From assembly GCA_963747005.1 (NCBI GenBank), contig CAVVDT010000004.1, positions 1 through 64,000 of the forward strand: a stretch of DNA of 64,000 nt, written 5' to 3'. Positions 46,049 through 57,657 of this stretch are shown in pieces. The stretch is from CAVVDT01 sp963747005 (GTDB lineage: Bacteria; Pseudomonadota; Alphaproteobacteria; Rhizobiales; Aestuariivirgaceae). The first letter of the stretch is position 1, and each line of letters starts with the position of its first letter. The translations under genes and the position numbers were made by a program. Under the pieces are notes generated by a model. The model searched no databases, had not been told where the DNA came from, and saw nothing but the letters and a program-made list of their open reading frames with translations.

Positions 46049-46191
46049 CGGCAAGGGGTTGAACAAGGCGATCTCCAACAGGGGCATGGAAGCAGGCCGG
46101 CGCCACGCTTTGCGGCTTCACAACGGCGCTGGCGGCATGCCATATGCTGATGCTTCGCGCAAGTGATGCCCGCCGCACCGGAAAGCCGACC

Positions 46192-47403
46192 ATGCCCTCC
46201 TTCGATGCCAGCCAGAGCCTGTCCCGCCGTACCGCCGCCATCGAGGACACCCCGATCATCCGCATGGCCCAGAAGGCCCGTGACGTGAAGGCCGAAGGCC
46301 ACGATGTGGTCTCGCTGACCATTGGCGAACCCGATTTCGACACCCCCACCCACATCCGCGCCGCCGCCACCCGCGCCATGGAGGCCGGGTTCACCCACTA
46401 TGCCCCGGGGGCAGGCTTTCCCGAACTGCGCGCCGCCCTGTCGAAGAAACTCAAGGCCGAAAACGGCATCGACTGCCCGCCAGCCGGCATTGTCATGACC
46501 AACGGCGCCAAGCAGGCTATCGCCAATGCCTGCTTCGCCGTCCTCGATCCGGGTGACGAGGTCATCATCCTGGCGCCTTTCTGGGCCTCCTACGAAACCA
46601 CCGTGCGATTGGCGGGGGGCGTGCCCGTCGTGCTACATGCCGGGCTTGAGGAAGGCTTCAAGGTTCCGGCCAACCGCATCGCCCGAGCCATGACCGCGCG
46701 CACGAGGCTGGTGATGCTGAACAGCCCCTCCAACCCCACCGGCGCCATGTACGACCGCGCCGAGCTGGAGGCGATAGCCGCCGTCGTTGCCGCCCATCCG
46801 CATGCCCTGGTGATGGCGGATGAAATCTACGAATACATCGCCTTCGACACTGCCCATCTGTCGATGGCCGCCCTGCCCGGCATGGCCGAGCGCACCATCA
46901 CCATCAACGGCTTTTCAAAAGGCTTCGCCATGACCGGCTGGCGCCTCGGGTGGTCGGCCTCGGGCGAACCCGTGGCGCGCGCCATGGCCAAGCTGCAAGG
47001 GGCCTTTAGCGCCGGCCCCAACGCTTTCGTGCAGCAGGCCGCCATCGCCGCGCTTGAAGGGCCGCGCGATGAGGTGGAGAAGATGCGTCTCACCTATCAG
47101 CGCCGCCGCGATGTCATCACGAACCTCCTGGCGGAAATCCCCGGCATCCGCGTGCACCGCCCGGCCGGCACGTTTTATGTGTTCCCCGAAGTGAGCGCCC
47201 TCATCGGGCGCACCGCCGGCAACCACCTGATCACCAGCGTCGAGGACCTGTGCGACTGGCTGCTCGATGAGCACCACGTCGCCACCGTCCCCGGCACCGC
47301 CTTTGGCGATGCCAGGTCCATCCGCCTGTCGTTTGCCACCAGCGAGGCCGAAATCCGCAAAGGTCTCGCCCGCATCGCCGAGGCCGTTGCCCGTCTCTCC
47401 TGA
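46192..47403 (+). CDS. aspC: Class I/II aminotransferase (aspartate aminotransferase-like)
   Basis: 403 residues. Fold-type I PLP enzyme: LTIGEPDFDTPTHI, VIILAPFWASYETTVRLAGG, MLNSPSNPTGAMYDR, the PLP lysine in NGFSKGFAMTGWRLGW and the substrate arginine in SIRLSFATS. This is the Ib subgroup of aspartate or prephenate aminotransferases. It moves amino groups between aspartate (or aromatic amino acids) and 2-oxoglutarate. ATG 46192 has GGAAAG seven bases upstream, so the longer frame from 46144 is not preferred. Confidence 0.88.
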   Translation: MPSFDASQSLSRRTAAIEDTPIIRMAQKARDVKAEGHDVVSLTIGEPDFDTPTHIRAAATRAMEAGFTHYAPGAGFPELRAALSKKLKAENGIDCPPAGIVMTNGAKQAIANACFAVLDPGDEVIILAPFWASYETTVRLAGGVPVVLHAGLEEGFKVPANRIARAMTARTRLVMLNSPSNPTGAMYDRAELEAIAAVVAAHPHALVMADEIYEYIAFDTAHLSMAALPGMAERTITINGFSKGFAMTGWRLGWSASGEPVARAMAKLQGAFSAGPNAFVQQAAIAALEGPRDEVEKMRLTYQRRRDVITNLLAEIPGIRVHRPAGTFYVFPEVSALIGRTAGNHLITSVEDLCDWLLDEHHVATVPGTAFGDARSIRLSFATSEAEIRKGLARIAEAVARLS

Positions 47404-47414
47404 GAACAAACGAA

Positions 47415-47439
47415 ACGGGCGGCCATGCAGACCGCCCGT
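47415..47439 (-). terminator. Intrinsic terminator between aspC and the small CxxC gene
   Basis: ACGGGCGG-N9-CCGCCCGT forms an 8-bp GC stem. Read on the minus strand it is followed by TTTCGTTTGTT, so it fits termination of the small minus-strand gene. It may also end aspC. Confidence 0.7.
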
Positions 47440-47465
47440 CCGGGGAGAAGCCTGAAGGAGGGAGT

Positions 47466-47645
47466 TCAGGCGTTGGAACCGCACGTCTTGCAGCCGACGT
47501 CGACTTCGGGTGACGAGAAAATGTTCTTGATCTGACGACCGACCACCCCGAAGGCTTTGGCGAGGGCATCGGCGCGTTCCGCGTGGGCCTGCTCGACATA
47601 GTAGCCGATGGCCCGCTGGTCGACACTCTGCGAGAATTCTGTCAT
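47466..47645 (-). CDS. Small protein with C-terminal CxxC, 59 residues
   Basis: The minus-strand frame from ATG 47645 reads MTEFSQSVDQRAIGYYVEQ, then AHAERADALAKAFGVVGRQI, then KNIFSSPEVDVGCKTCGSNA. GGAAGAAAAG directly before the start is a good ribosome site, and an intrinsic terminator lies 27 bp after the stop, so the gene is complete. The N-terminal part is an amphipathic helix (AHAERADALAKAFGVVGRQI), as in small DUF1127-like proteins of alphaproteobacteria, and the C-terminus ends with GCKTCG, a possible metal or redox site. Function unknown. Confidence 0.75.
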   Translation of the reverse strand: MTEFSQSVDQRAIGYYVEQAHAERADALAKAFGVVGRQIKNIFSSPEVDVGCKTCGSNA

Positions 47646-47802
47646 CTTTTCTTCCTTTCATCGGTAATTTGCAGTCGCGGCGCCGATATTTTCTATCTGG
47701 CTTCCAGGCCGGGTGCTTCACCGATGACGTAGAGATAGGGCCTTCCCTTTCGCCTTACAAACGAGTAATACACGGTCCTCAGATTAACTGAATTGATGCG
47801 AC

Positions 47803-48744
47803 ATGGCTTATCGTCTACCCCCCCTCAATGCCCTGCGCGCCTTCGAGGCGGCCGCCCGCCACATGAGTTTTCAAAAGGCGGCGGGCGAACTGCATGTGAC
47901 GCCGGCAGCGCTTTCCTACCAGATCCGCCAACTGGAGGAGCATCTGGGGCGGAAGGTGTTCAAGCGCCTCAACCGCGCCGTCGAGTTGACCCCCGACGGT
48001 GCCCTTTTCGCCTCCGGGGTCCGCGATGCCTTCGACCGCCTCAACCAGGCGGTGGCCGCCCTCAACCAGCGCCGCAGCGGCAACGTGCTGGTCATTTCGG
48101 CGGGCCCCGCCTTCACCGCCAAGTGGCTGACACCGCGGCTCTACCGCTTCATCGCCGCCTATCCCGACATCGACGCCCGCATTTCCGCCTCGATACGTCT
48201 CGCCGACCTGCTGCGCGACGACGTCGACATCGTGGTGCGCTACGGCCGCGGCACCTATGCCGGCTGCGTGTCGACCAAGCTCATGGATGAGTATGTGACG
48301 CCCTTGTGCTCGCCCGCCCTGCTCAGCGGCCCCAAGCCGTTGCGCACGCCCGCCGACCTCGTCCACCACACCCTCATCCACGACGAGACGCATGTGGGCG
48401 TGTTCGACCTGCCCGACTGGCGGCACTGGCTCGCCGAGGCTGGCGTGACCAACGTCGATGCCGGCCGTTCGGGGCTGCATTTCAATGTCGCCGACCACGC
48501 CATCGACGCTGCCGTGTCCGGAGCCGGCGTGGTGCTCGGGCGCATGGTGCTGGCCGATGCCGACATCAAGGCAGGGCGCCTGGTGCAGCCCTTCCCCCTG
48601 AAACTCAAGGCCGATTATGCGTTTTACGTGGTTGCGCTGGAAAGCCGTGTCGATGAACCCGCGATCAAGGCGTTCCACGACTGGATCTTCGCCGAGGCCG
48701 AGGGCGAAGGCGAAGGTGCCGAGACGCCCGGTCCACCGGTGTAA
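47803..48744 (+). CDS. LysR-family regulator, GcvA-like
   Basis: 313 residues. The winged helix-turn-helix is in residues 5-65 (LPPLNALRAFEAAARHMSFQ, AAGELHVTPAALSYQIRQLE, RLNRAVELTPDGALF). The periplasmic-binding-like sensor domain fills the rest (VISAGPAFTAKWLTPRLYRF, DIDARISASIRLADLLRDDV, VVRYGRGTY). The start LPPLNALRAFEAAARH is typical of GcvA, the glycine-cleavage regulator, but many paralogs control other genes. Neither neighbour is a glycine-cleavage gene; a target in the nearby transporters or in the AceE-like gene is possible. ATG 47803. Confidence 0.87.
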   Translation: MAYRLPPLNALRAFEAAARHMSFQKAAGELHVTPAALSYQIRQLEEHLGRKVFKRLNRAVELTPDGALFASGVRDAFDRLNQAVAALNQRRSGNVLVISAGPAFTAKWLTPRLYRFIAAYPDIDARISASIRLADLLRDDVDIVVRYGRGTYAGCVSTKLMDEYVTPLCSPALLSGPKPLRTPADLVHHTLIHDETHVGVFDLPDWRHWLAEAGVTNVDAGRSGLHFNVADHAIDAAVSGAGVVLGRMVLADADIKAGRLVQPFPLKLKADYAFYVVALESRVDEPAIKAFHDWIFAEAEGEGEGAETPGPPV

Positions 48745-48759
48745 TCCGCTGCGCCCGCC

Positions 48760-49989
48760 CTATTGCCGGTCGCCGGGGATGGCGTTGGGCTTCATCCATC
48801 TGAGCACCAGCGGCCCGAACATCACCACGACGCCGAGATAGGCATAGGCAAGGCCCCAGCCGAGGGCCGACTGGCGCCCGGCGAAGTCGACGATGCCGCC
48901 GAAGATCAACGGCCCGAGCATCGAGCCGCCGAATCCGATGACCGAGTGCACGGCCATGGTGATGCCGCGTTGCGCCAGCGGCGCCGAACCGAAGGCACCG
49001 GCAGTAAGGGCGGCGGAATCGAACATGAGGAAGCTGCCATGGATGATGGCGAGACCGGCGGCCAGCCAGTAGGAATAGAGCGAGGCCGCCGCCACCGCGA
49101 ACGCCACGAGGCCCGACGAGACCATGATGAAGCCGATGGTCCTCGCCCGGCCGCGGCGCAGTGCTACCTCGTTGCCGGAAATGCTGGCGGCCATGCCGAT
49201 GAGGGTGAGCAGGGTCGCGATCGCCGCCGGGGTCGCAACGCCCGTGACGGTGCCCTCACGCAAGGCGACGGCGGTGAGCAGCGCCACGATCCACGAACGC
49301 ACCGTGGACAGTTCCAGGAAATGCAGGCCATAGCAGATGGAATAGGCCATGGCCGAGTGGTTCCTGAACACCGGGCGCGGATCGATGACGGCAAGCCACG
49401 GCCGGTCGGGGGCATGCGGCGGGCTGGCGGGCGCCGCCAGCCACACGATGGCAGCGGCGCCGCTTGAGCACACCGCCGCCGCCACATAGACCCCGTGCCA
49501 GTCGACGAGGCGGGCGAGTTCGGCCGTCACCGCGTAAGAAAGTGCCACCCCGAGGCTGAAGGCGGAGGTGTAGAAGCTGGTGGCCCGCGCCATGGCGGCC
49601 TGCGGCAGCGCCTCGCCCATGATCCTCAGGCCTGGCATGTAGGTGCCGGCAATACTGACACCATAGAGCGCGGAGAAGATGCCGGCGTTGAGCGGGCCGT
49701 TGGCGAAAAGGGCAAAGCCGGTGAGCGCCATCACCGCCAGCACCAGCGATGAAAGGTAGATACGGCGCGGGTCGATGCGGTCGGTGATGGAAACGAGGAT
49801 CGACACCGCCAGCGTGTAGCCGGCGAAGAAGGCCGAGTTCACCGCCCCCGCCTCGGTGCCCGACATGCCCCACAGATGCGTCAGCTTCGGCAGCAGCGTG
49901 GCGAATGAGGAAAAGCCCACAAGGGTCAGCACATGGGCAGCACACATGGCAAGAATGAAGGCGCCAGGGGTCCGCGTCGCAGCCTTCAT
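48760..49989 (-). CDS. Major facilitator superfamily transporter
   Basis: 409 residues with about 12 hydrophobic helices, inner membrane. MFS features are visible: a start with FILAMCAAHVLTLVGFSSFA, GTEAGAVNSAFFAGYTLAVS (helix 2), DRIDPRRIYLSSLVLA (loop 2-3 motif) and GITMAVHSVIGFGGSMLGPL in the second half. The substrate is unknown. The ATG at 49989 overlaps the stop of the DMT gene (ATGA), so both transporters are co-expressed. A longer frame running into the DMT gene is rejected. Confidence 0.85.
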   Translation of the reverse strand: MKAATRTPGAFILAMCAAHVLTLVGFSSFATLLPKLTHLWGMSGTEAGAVNSAFFAGYTLAVSILVSITDRIDPRRIYLSSLVLAVMALTGFALFANGPLNAGIFSALYGVSIAGTYMPGLRIMGEALPQAAMARATSFYTSAFSLGVALSYAVTAELARLVDWHGVYVAAAVCSSGAAAIVWLAAPASPPHAPDRPWLAVIDPRPVFRNHSAMAYSICYGLHFLELSTVRSWIVALLTAVALREGTVTGVATPAAIATLLTLIGMAASISGNEVALRRGRARTIGFIMVSSGLVAFAVAAASLYSYWLAAGLAIIHGSFLMFDSAALTAGAFGSAPLAQRGITMAVHSVIGFGGSMLGPLIFGGIVDFAGRQSALGWGLAYAYLGVVVMFGPLVLRWMKPNAIPGDRQ

Positions 49990-50906
49990 GGCGCCACGGC
50001 CCGCACGCGCGAGCGCTTGCCGATCCGCACCTGCGCCAGCACGGCGCCGGAAATGACCAGTGTGGCGCCGATGATGTGCTGGGGTGTCACCGCCGCGCCC
50101 GACAACGCCGCCATTCCGATGACGTAGAACGGCACCAGGTTGTGGTGCATGGAGGTGACGGTGACGCCGATCAGGCGCCCCGCCGCGTACCACAGGACGG
50201 TGGAGGCTCCGATGGCGATGCCGCCCAGCCACACCAGCATCGCCAGCGAGGTGACCGATACATCCGGCACCGTTTCGACCTGGCCGCTGAGGCGATAGGC
50301 AACCACGGCAGCGCTGGTCAAGAGGCCGGCCAGCAGCATGGTGACGGCACTTTTGGCCATGTCCGGCACCCCATGCACCTCATCGACCATGACACGGGTC
50401 TGCCAAACATAGGCGATCACCCCGACAAGCACCGCCAGTGAGCCGATGACCGACGGTTCCTGGCCCGAGGCCGCCGAGACCAGGCTGGTGACGATGCCGC
50501 CCGCCATAGCCAGGGCAATGGCGGCGCCCATCTGGACGGTGAACCGCTCTCGCCCGGCGAACCATCCCATGGTGATCGAGAAGATCGGCATGCCGGAGAC
50601 AATGACGGCAGCGGCCACCGGGTCGACAAGCTTCTGGCCCCATACGAACAGCAATGTGGAAAGGGCCAGGGCGAGAGATGCCATGATGGTCGGCCGCGAG
50701 CGCACGAGATGAAAGAAGCTCCCGGCCTGCCCCATCGCCAGCGCCACGACGCCGACGACCAGTCCGCCGATCAGCGAGCGCTCGGCGGTGAGCAGCAAGG
50801 GCGGCCAGGTCTTGAGCAGGATGGCGGTGACCGGAAAGTTGGTCGCCCACACCAGCATGCACACGACGGCCGCCAGATTGCCCCTTGCTGCGTTGCTTGA
50901 ACCCAT
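49986..50906 (-). CDS. DMT (EamA)-family exporter
   Basis: 306 residues, ten hydrophobic helices in two EamA repeats (about 10-145 and 155-295). VVCMLVWATNFPVTAILLKTW and WLGGIAIGASTVLWYAAGRL are typical. Members of this family export amino acids or other metabolites across the inner membrane; substrate unknown. It starts 190 bp from the divergent AceE-like gene and is followed without gap by the MFS gene. Confidence 0.87.
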   Translation of the reverse strand: MGSSNAARGNLAAVVCMLVWATNFPVTAILLKTWPPLLLTAERSLIGGLVVGVVALAMGQAGSFFHLVRSRPTIMASLALALSTLLFVWGQKLVDPVAAAVIVSGMPIFSITMGWFAGRERFTVQMGAAIALAMAGGIVTSLVSAASGQEPSVIGSLAVLVGVIAYVWQTRVMVDEVHGVPDMAKSAVTMLLAGLLTSAAVVAYRLSGQVETVPDVSVTSLAMLVWLGGIAIGASTVLWYAAGRLIGVTVTSMHHNLVPFYVIGMAALSGAAVTPQHIIGATLVISGAVLAQVRIGKRSRVRAVAP

Positions 50907-51096
50907 CGCCCTGCCTGCCCGGATCGGCGGCGATTTAGATCATGTTTGTGGCGGCTTGAACAGGGCGCAGGGAAAGCCCGACCACAGGCCTGCCACCTGC
51001 ATCATGGCGGTTTGCACGGTTCCATAATGGCAAGCGGCGGCCGAATGGTCTAAGAAGCCCTGAAGGAACGCCCGCTCTTGCCGCAGGGAGTTGAGA

Positions 51097-53502
51097 ATGC
51101 CCGCTGCCAACCGCACCATCCGCCCCATTGCCGACACAGCGCCCTCCCTCGCCACCCTTGGCGAACTGGAGAGGATCGTCCTGCGCCTCGCCGCCCAGAC
51201 CATCCACAATGCCAATCACGGCCGCGACAATGGTGACGGCGTCAAGGTGGGCGGTCATCAGGCCTCTTCGGCTTCGCTCGTTACCATCATGACGGCGCTG
51301 TATTTCGCCGTCCTCGATCCCCAGGACCGGGTGGCGGTGAAGCCCCATGCCTCGCCGGTCTTTCACGCCATCCAGTACCTCTTCGGCAACCAGACGCTTG
51401 AAAAACTGCAGGACTTCCGCGCCTTCGGCGGCGCCCAGTCCTACCCCTCGCGCACCAAGGACGTGGACGATGTGGATTTTTCCACCGGTTCCGTGGGCCT
51501 CGGCGTCGCCATGACCTCGTTCGCCAGCCTGGTACAGGATTATATCCACGCCAAGAACTGGGCGACGGCCTGGCCCATGGGCCGCATGGTGGCTCTCATC
51601 GGCGATGCGGAACTGGACGAGGGCAACATCTATGAGGCCCTCATCGAGGGCTGGAAGCACGGCCTGCGCAACACCTGGTGGATCGTCGACTACAACCGCC
51701 AGAGCCTCGATGCGGTGATTTCCCACCTGCTCACCCCCAAGCTCGTCTCGACCTTCGAGAACATGGGTTGGGCGGTGGTGACGGTGAAGTACGGCAGGCG
51801 CCTCGAAGCGCTGAAACACCAGCCCGGCGGCCCTGCCATCCTCAAATGGATCGACGATTGCGACAACGCGCTCTATTCGGCGCTGACCTTCGAAGGCGGC
51901 GCGGCATGGCGCCGGCAGTTGAATCAGGATCTGAAGGCAAACGCGCAAAGCCTTGAGTTGATTCGCTCTCTCGACGACGACGCGCTGGCGGCCGTCATCA
52001 CCGATCTGGGCGGCCATTGCCTCGAAACCCTGCTGGACGCCTTTGCCGCCGCCCCCACCGACCGGCCGGTATGTTTCATCTGCTACACCATCAAGGGGCG
52101 CGGGCTGCCGCTGGCCGGCCACAAGGACAACCACGCCGGCCTGATGACCCCCGACCAGATGGCGGCTTTCCTCAAGAGCCAGGGCGTTGCCGACGAAGAT
52201 GCCTGGTCGAAGACCGCCGGCACCGGCCTGTCACCGGCCGACCTCGACGCCATTCTGGCGGACGTGCCGTTTGCAGCCCGCGGCCGCCGCCGCCTCGCCG
52301 CCCCTGCCGTCCCGGTGGGCGATCTGCCGTTGCCGGCGATCCGAGGGTCCATGTCGACCCAGCAGGGTTTCGGCCAGATCCTCGCCGAGATCGCCCGCAG
52401 CGACACCGAACTGGCCAGGCGCATCGTCACCACTTCGCCGGACGTCACCGTCTCCACCAATCTCGGGCCATGGGTCAACCGGCAGGGCGTCTTTTCCCGC
52501 ACCGAGGTCGAGGACGTGTTCCAGACAAGGAAGCTGATGTCGGCGCAACGCTGGTCCATGGGCCCCGCCGGCCAGCACCTGGAACTCGGCATTGCGGAAA
52601 ACAACCTGTTCATCGTGCTGGCGGCGCTGGGGCTGTCGCATGAACTGTTCGGCGAGCGCCTCTTGCCCGTCGGCACCCTCTACGATCCGTTCATCGCCCG
52701 CGGCCTCGATGCCCTGAACTATGCCTGCTATCAAGATGCCCGTTTCATCCTGGTCGCCACACCTTCAGGCATAACGCTGGCGCCGGAGGGCGGCGCCCAT
52801 CAGTCGGTCGGCACCCCGCTCATCGGCATGGCCCAGGACGGCATCGCCGCCTTCGAGCCGGCCTTCGTGGATGAACTGGCGGTCATTCTCCAGTGGGCGC
52901 TCGAATATATCCAGCGCCAGCCGAAGACGGCAAAGAAGGACGACTGGGTGCACGAGCGCGAGGGGGGTTCGGTTTACCTGCGCCTGTCGACCAAGCCCCT
53001 CGACCAGCCGGCCCGCAACCTTTCCGACGATCGGCGCCGCGACATCATCGACGGCGGCTACTGGCTGCGACCCCCGGCGCAAGGAGCGAGCCTTGCGGTG
53101 GTCTATCAGGGGGTGGTGGCCGAAGAAGCGGCAAGCGCCATGGGCGATCTGCTGCAGCGCTTCCCCGGCGCCGGGCTGCTGGCGGTCACTTCCGCCGACC
53201 GCCTGAACGCCGGCTGGAAGGCCGCCCAGACGGCACGCCAGCACGGCAAGGATGCCACGGCGCATGTGGAGAACCTGCTTGGTCCCCTGGCTGCCGACGC
53301 CCGCATGGTCACCGTTCTCGACGGCCACCCGGCAACGCTCGGCTGGCTGGGCAGCGTCTTCGGCCACCGCGTCGAGGCGTTGGGCGTTGAGCATTTCGGC
53401 CAGTCGGGATCGGTGAAGGACCTCTACGGCCACTACCGCATCGATGCCGCCGCCATCATCGAGGCGGCCTTTTCCAGCCACCGCCGGCGCCCGCGCGTAT
53501 GA
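51097..53502 (+). CDS. Thiamine-diphosphate enzyme, AceE/transketolase-like
   Basis: 801 residues. It reads like the homodimeric pyruvate dehydrogenase E1 component (AceE) rather than transketolase. GHQASSASLVTIMTALYF, the ThDP motif GDAELDEGNIYEALIEGWKH with the WWIVDYNRQSLD block, CYTIKGRGLPLAGHKDNHAG, a pyrimidine domain with GQHLELGIAENNLFIVLAAL, and PSGITLAPEGGAHQSVGTP are all present. It is about 85 residues shorter than E. coli AceE (887). No E2 or E3 gene is near, so it might be an orphan 2-oxo-acid dehydrogenase or decarboxylase. GCAGGGAG stands six bases before ATG 51097. Confidence 0.75.
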   Translation: MPAANRTIRPIADTAPSLATLGELERIVLRLAAQTIHNANHGRDNGDGVKVGGHQASSASLVTIMTALYFAVLDPQDRVAVKPHASPVFHAIQYLFGNQTLEKLQDFRAFGGAQSYPSRTKDVDDVDFSTGSVGLGVAMTSFASLVQDYIHAKNWATAWPMGRMVALIGDAELDEGNIYEALIEGWKHGLRNTWWIVDYNRQSLDAVISHLLTPKLVSTFENMGWAVVTVKYGRRLEALKHQPGGPAILKWIDDCDNALYSALTFEGGAAWRRQLNQDLKANAQSLELIRSLDDDALAAVITDLGGHCLETLLDAFAAAPTDRPVCFICYTIKGRGLPLAGHKDNHAGLMTPDQMAAFLKSQGVADEDAWSKTAGTGLSPADLDAILADVPFAARGRRRLAAPAVPVGDLPLPAIRGSMSTQQGFGQILAEIARSDTELARRIVTTSPDVTVSTNLGPWVNRQGVFSRTEVEDVFQTRKLMSAQRWSMGPAGQHLELGIAENNLFIVLAALGLSHELFGERLLPVGTLYDPFIARGLDALNYACYQDARFILVATPSGITLAPEGGAHQSVGTPLIGMAQDGIAAFEPAFVDELAVILQWALEYIQRQPKTAKKDDWVHEREGGSVYLRLSTKPLDQPARNLSDDRRRDIIDGGYWLRPPAQGASLAVVYQGVVAEEAASAMGDLLQRFPGAGLLAVTSADRLNAGWKAAQTARQHGKDATAHVENLLGPLAADARMVTVLDGHPATLGWLGSVFGHRVEALGVEHFGQSGSVKDLYGHYRIDAAAIIEAAFSSHRRRPRV

Positions 53503-53648
53503 CCTCGCGACCCCTCGGAACGCGCCGCGCCCAACCCGCTTGTCTTTCGCCGAAGTCGGGGTTAAGGATGATTCCAACAAGAATTTTGGGGGCAGCATAA
53601 AACGCTGCTTCCGGCGTTTGGGGTGGGACAGTAAGGTAAGGGGGGCGC

Positions 53649-54584
<936 letters not shown>

Positions 54585-54589
54585 TCCCC

Positions 54590-55977
54590 ATGGCAGAAAA
54601 GGCTCAGAGCCCCGCCCCTGCGGGCAAGGACATGGGCGCGATCCTCAAGGACTGCGTGATCGCCGGCCTTCTGGCGCTGGCCATCTTCGCACCCATCATC
54701 GGCCTCAAGACCGCATCGGCGCCGGGCGGGCTGATCCTCCAGCAGCGCTGGGGCGCCGTTTTCATCGCCACAGCCATTGTATTCTTCGGCCGGCTGGCCC
54801 TGCATCTGCTGTTCTGGTCACGCGGCGGCGAAACCAGGAAGAAGGCCAGCGCCGCCTCGCGGCTGGGCACCAGGCTCGAGCCGCTCATTCCCTTCATCGG
54901 CGTGGCGATGTTCACCGCCGCCGTCATCCTGCCGTGGCTGCCCACGACCGACCGCTACATCCTCGATCTCGGTACCCTCATCCTCACCTATATGATGCTC
55001 GGCTGGGGCCTCAACATCGTGGTCGGCCTCGCCGGGCTGCTCGATCTCGGCTATGTCGCCTTCTATGCGGTCGGGGCCTATTCCTACGCCCTCATCTCCA
55101 CGTCCGTCTTTCCGATGATCCTGCCGCACTGGATGATGGCCTGGGCGTTCTGGCTGGCATTGCCCATGGCCGGCGCCCTGGCGGCGTGCTGGGGCATCAT
55201 CCTCGGCTTTCCGGTGCTGCGCCTGAGAGGCGACTACCTCGCCATCGTCACTTTGGCCTTCGGTGAGATCATCCGCGTGGTGCTCACCAACTGGATCTCA
55301 CTGACCAATGGCCCCAACGGCATCCCCGGCATTCCGCGCCCGAGCTTTTTCGGCATCGAGTTCACCCGCGGCGACAACGGCTTTGCCCACATTTTCGGAC
55401 TGCATTATTCCTCCATCCACCGCATCATCTTCCTCTACTACATCATCCTGATACTGTCGCTGTTCACCAACTTCTTCACCATGCGCCTGCGCCGCCTGCC
55501 CATCGGACGCGCCTGGGAGGCGTTGCGCGAGGACGAGATCGCCTGCCGCTCGCTCGGCATCAACACCACCAACACCAAGCTCACCGCCTTTGCCATGGGC
55601 GCCATGTTCGGTGGCTTTGCCGGTGCCTTCTTCGCCACCCGTCAGGGCTTCATTTCGCCGGAATCCTTCGTCTTCATGGAATTGGCCCTGGTGCTGGCCA
55701 TCGTGGTGCTGGGCGGGCTGGGCTCGAATATCGGCGTCGCCATCGCCTCGGTTGTGATGATCGGCGGCTTCGAACTGTTCCGTAATCTCGACTTCCTCAA
55801 GCAATTTTTCGGCCAGGATTTCGACCCCAGCCAATACCGCATGCTGATCTTCGGCATGGCCATGGTGCTGATCATGATCTGGCGACCGCGAGGCCTCATG
55901 ACGAGACGCGACCCGACCATCTTTCTCAAGGAGAAGAAGGCCGTGTCGGGCGATCTGGTGGCGGAGGGTCACGGCTG

Positions 55978-55978
<1 letters not shown>
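54590..55978 (+). CDS. livM: Branched-chain amino acid ABC permease LivM
   Basis: 462 residues. It has about 10 helices, with the N-terminal 110 residues (DUF3382-like, two helices) extra compared with LivH. Key blocks are YMMLGWGLNIVVGLAGLLDL, GYVAFYAVGAYSYALI, LRGDYLAIVTLAFGEIIRVV, RAWEALREDEIACRSLGINT and FVFMELALVLAIVVLGGLGS. It pairs with LivH in the inner membrane. It starts 5 bp after livH and overlaps the livG start by one base (TGATG). Confidence 0.93.
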
Positions 55979-56918
<940 letters not shown>

Positions 56919-56922
<4 letters not shown>

Positions 56923-57644
56923 CCACCCCCCTGCTTTCGGTGCGCGGCGTCGAAACCTTCTATGGCAAGATCCAGGCCCTGCGCGGCATCGACCTCGACG
57001 TCAACAAGGGCGAAATCGTCACCCTTATCGGCGCCAACGGCGCCGGCAAGTCGACATTGATGATGACCATCTGCGGCTCGCCACGCTGCCGCAACGGCTC
57101 GATCACCCTCGACGGCACCGAAATCTCCGAAAGGCCCACCCACGAGATCGCCCGCATGGGGTTGGCCCAGGCGCCCGAGGGCCGGCGGATTTTCCCGCGC
57201 ATGACGGTGCTTGAGAACCTGCAGATGGGTGCCTCCATCACCGACGACAAGTATTTCGACGACGACGCCGCCAAGGTGTTCAAGCTGTTCCCCATCCTGG
57301 AAAAGCGCCAGAGCCAGCGTGGCGGCACCCTGTCAGGCGGCGAACAGCAAATGCTGGCAATTGCCCGTGCCCTCATGGCACGACCCCGGCTTTTGCTGCT
57401 TGACGAGCCATCGCTGGGGCTTGCCCCGCTGATCGTGCGCCAGATCTTCGACGTCATCCGCGAACTCAACACGTCCGAAGGGTTGACGGTGTTCCTGGTG
57501 GAGCAGAACGCCTTTCATGCCCTGAAGCTCGCCCACCGCGGCCATGTCATGGTCAACGGCCGGATCACCCTGTCGGGCACCGGGCGGGAATTGCTGTCCA
57601 AGCCGGAAGTTCGCGCCGCCTACCTCGAGGGCGGGGCCCATTGA
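56919..57644 (+). CDS. livF: Branched-chain amino acid ABC ATPase LivF
   Basis: 241 residues. Walker A GANGAGKSTLMMTICG, Q loop LAQAPEGRRIFPRMTVLENL, signature LSGGEQQMLAIARALMARP, Walker B LLLLDEPSLGLAPLIV and the switch H in FLVEQNAFHALKLAHRGHVM. It powers the LivHM channel together with LivG. The length is normal for the family. It starts inside the livG stop codon (ATGA). Confidence 0.94.
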
Positions 57645-57657
57645 GGGGAATTGCCCA

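Noticed and set aside
48760..50232. A 490-residue version of the MFS transporter starting inside the DMT gene
   Set aside because: The added part is an off-frame reading of the DMT gene. ATG 49989 overlaps the DMT stop and begins with a typical first helix.
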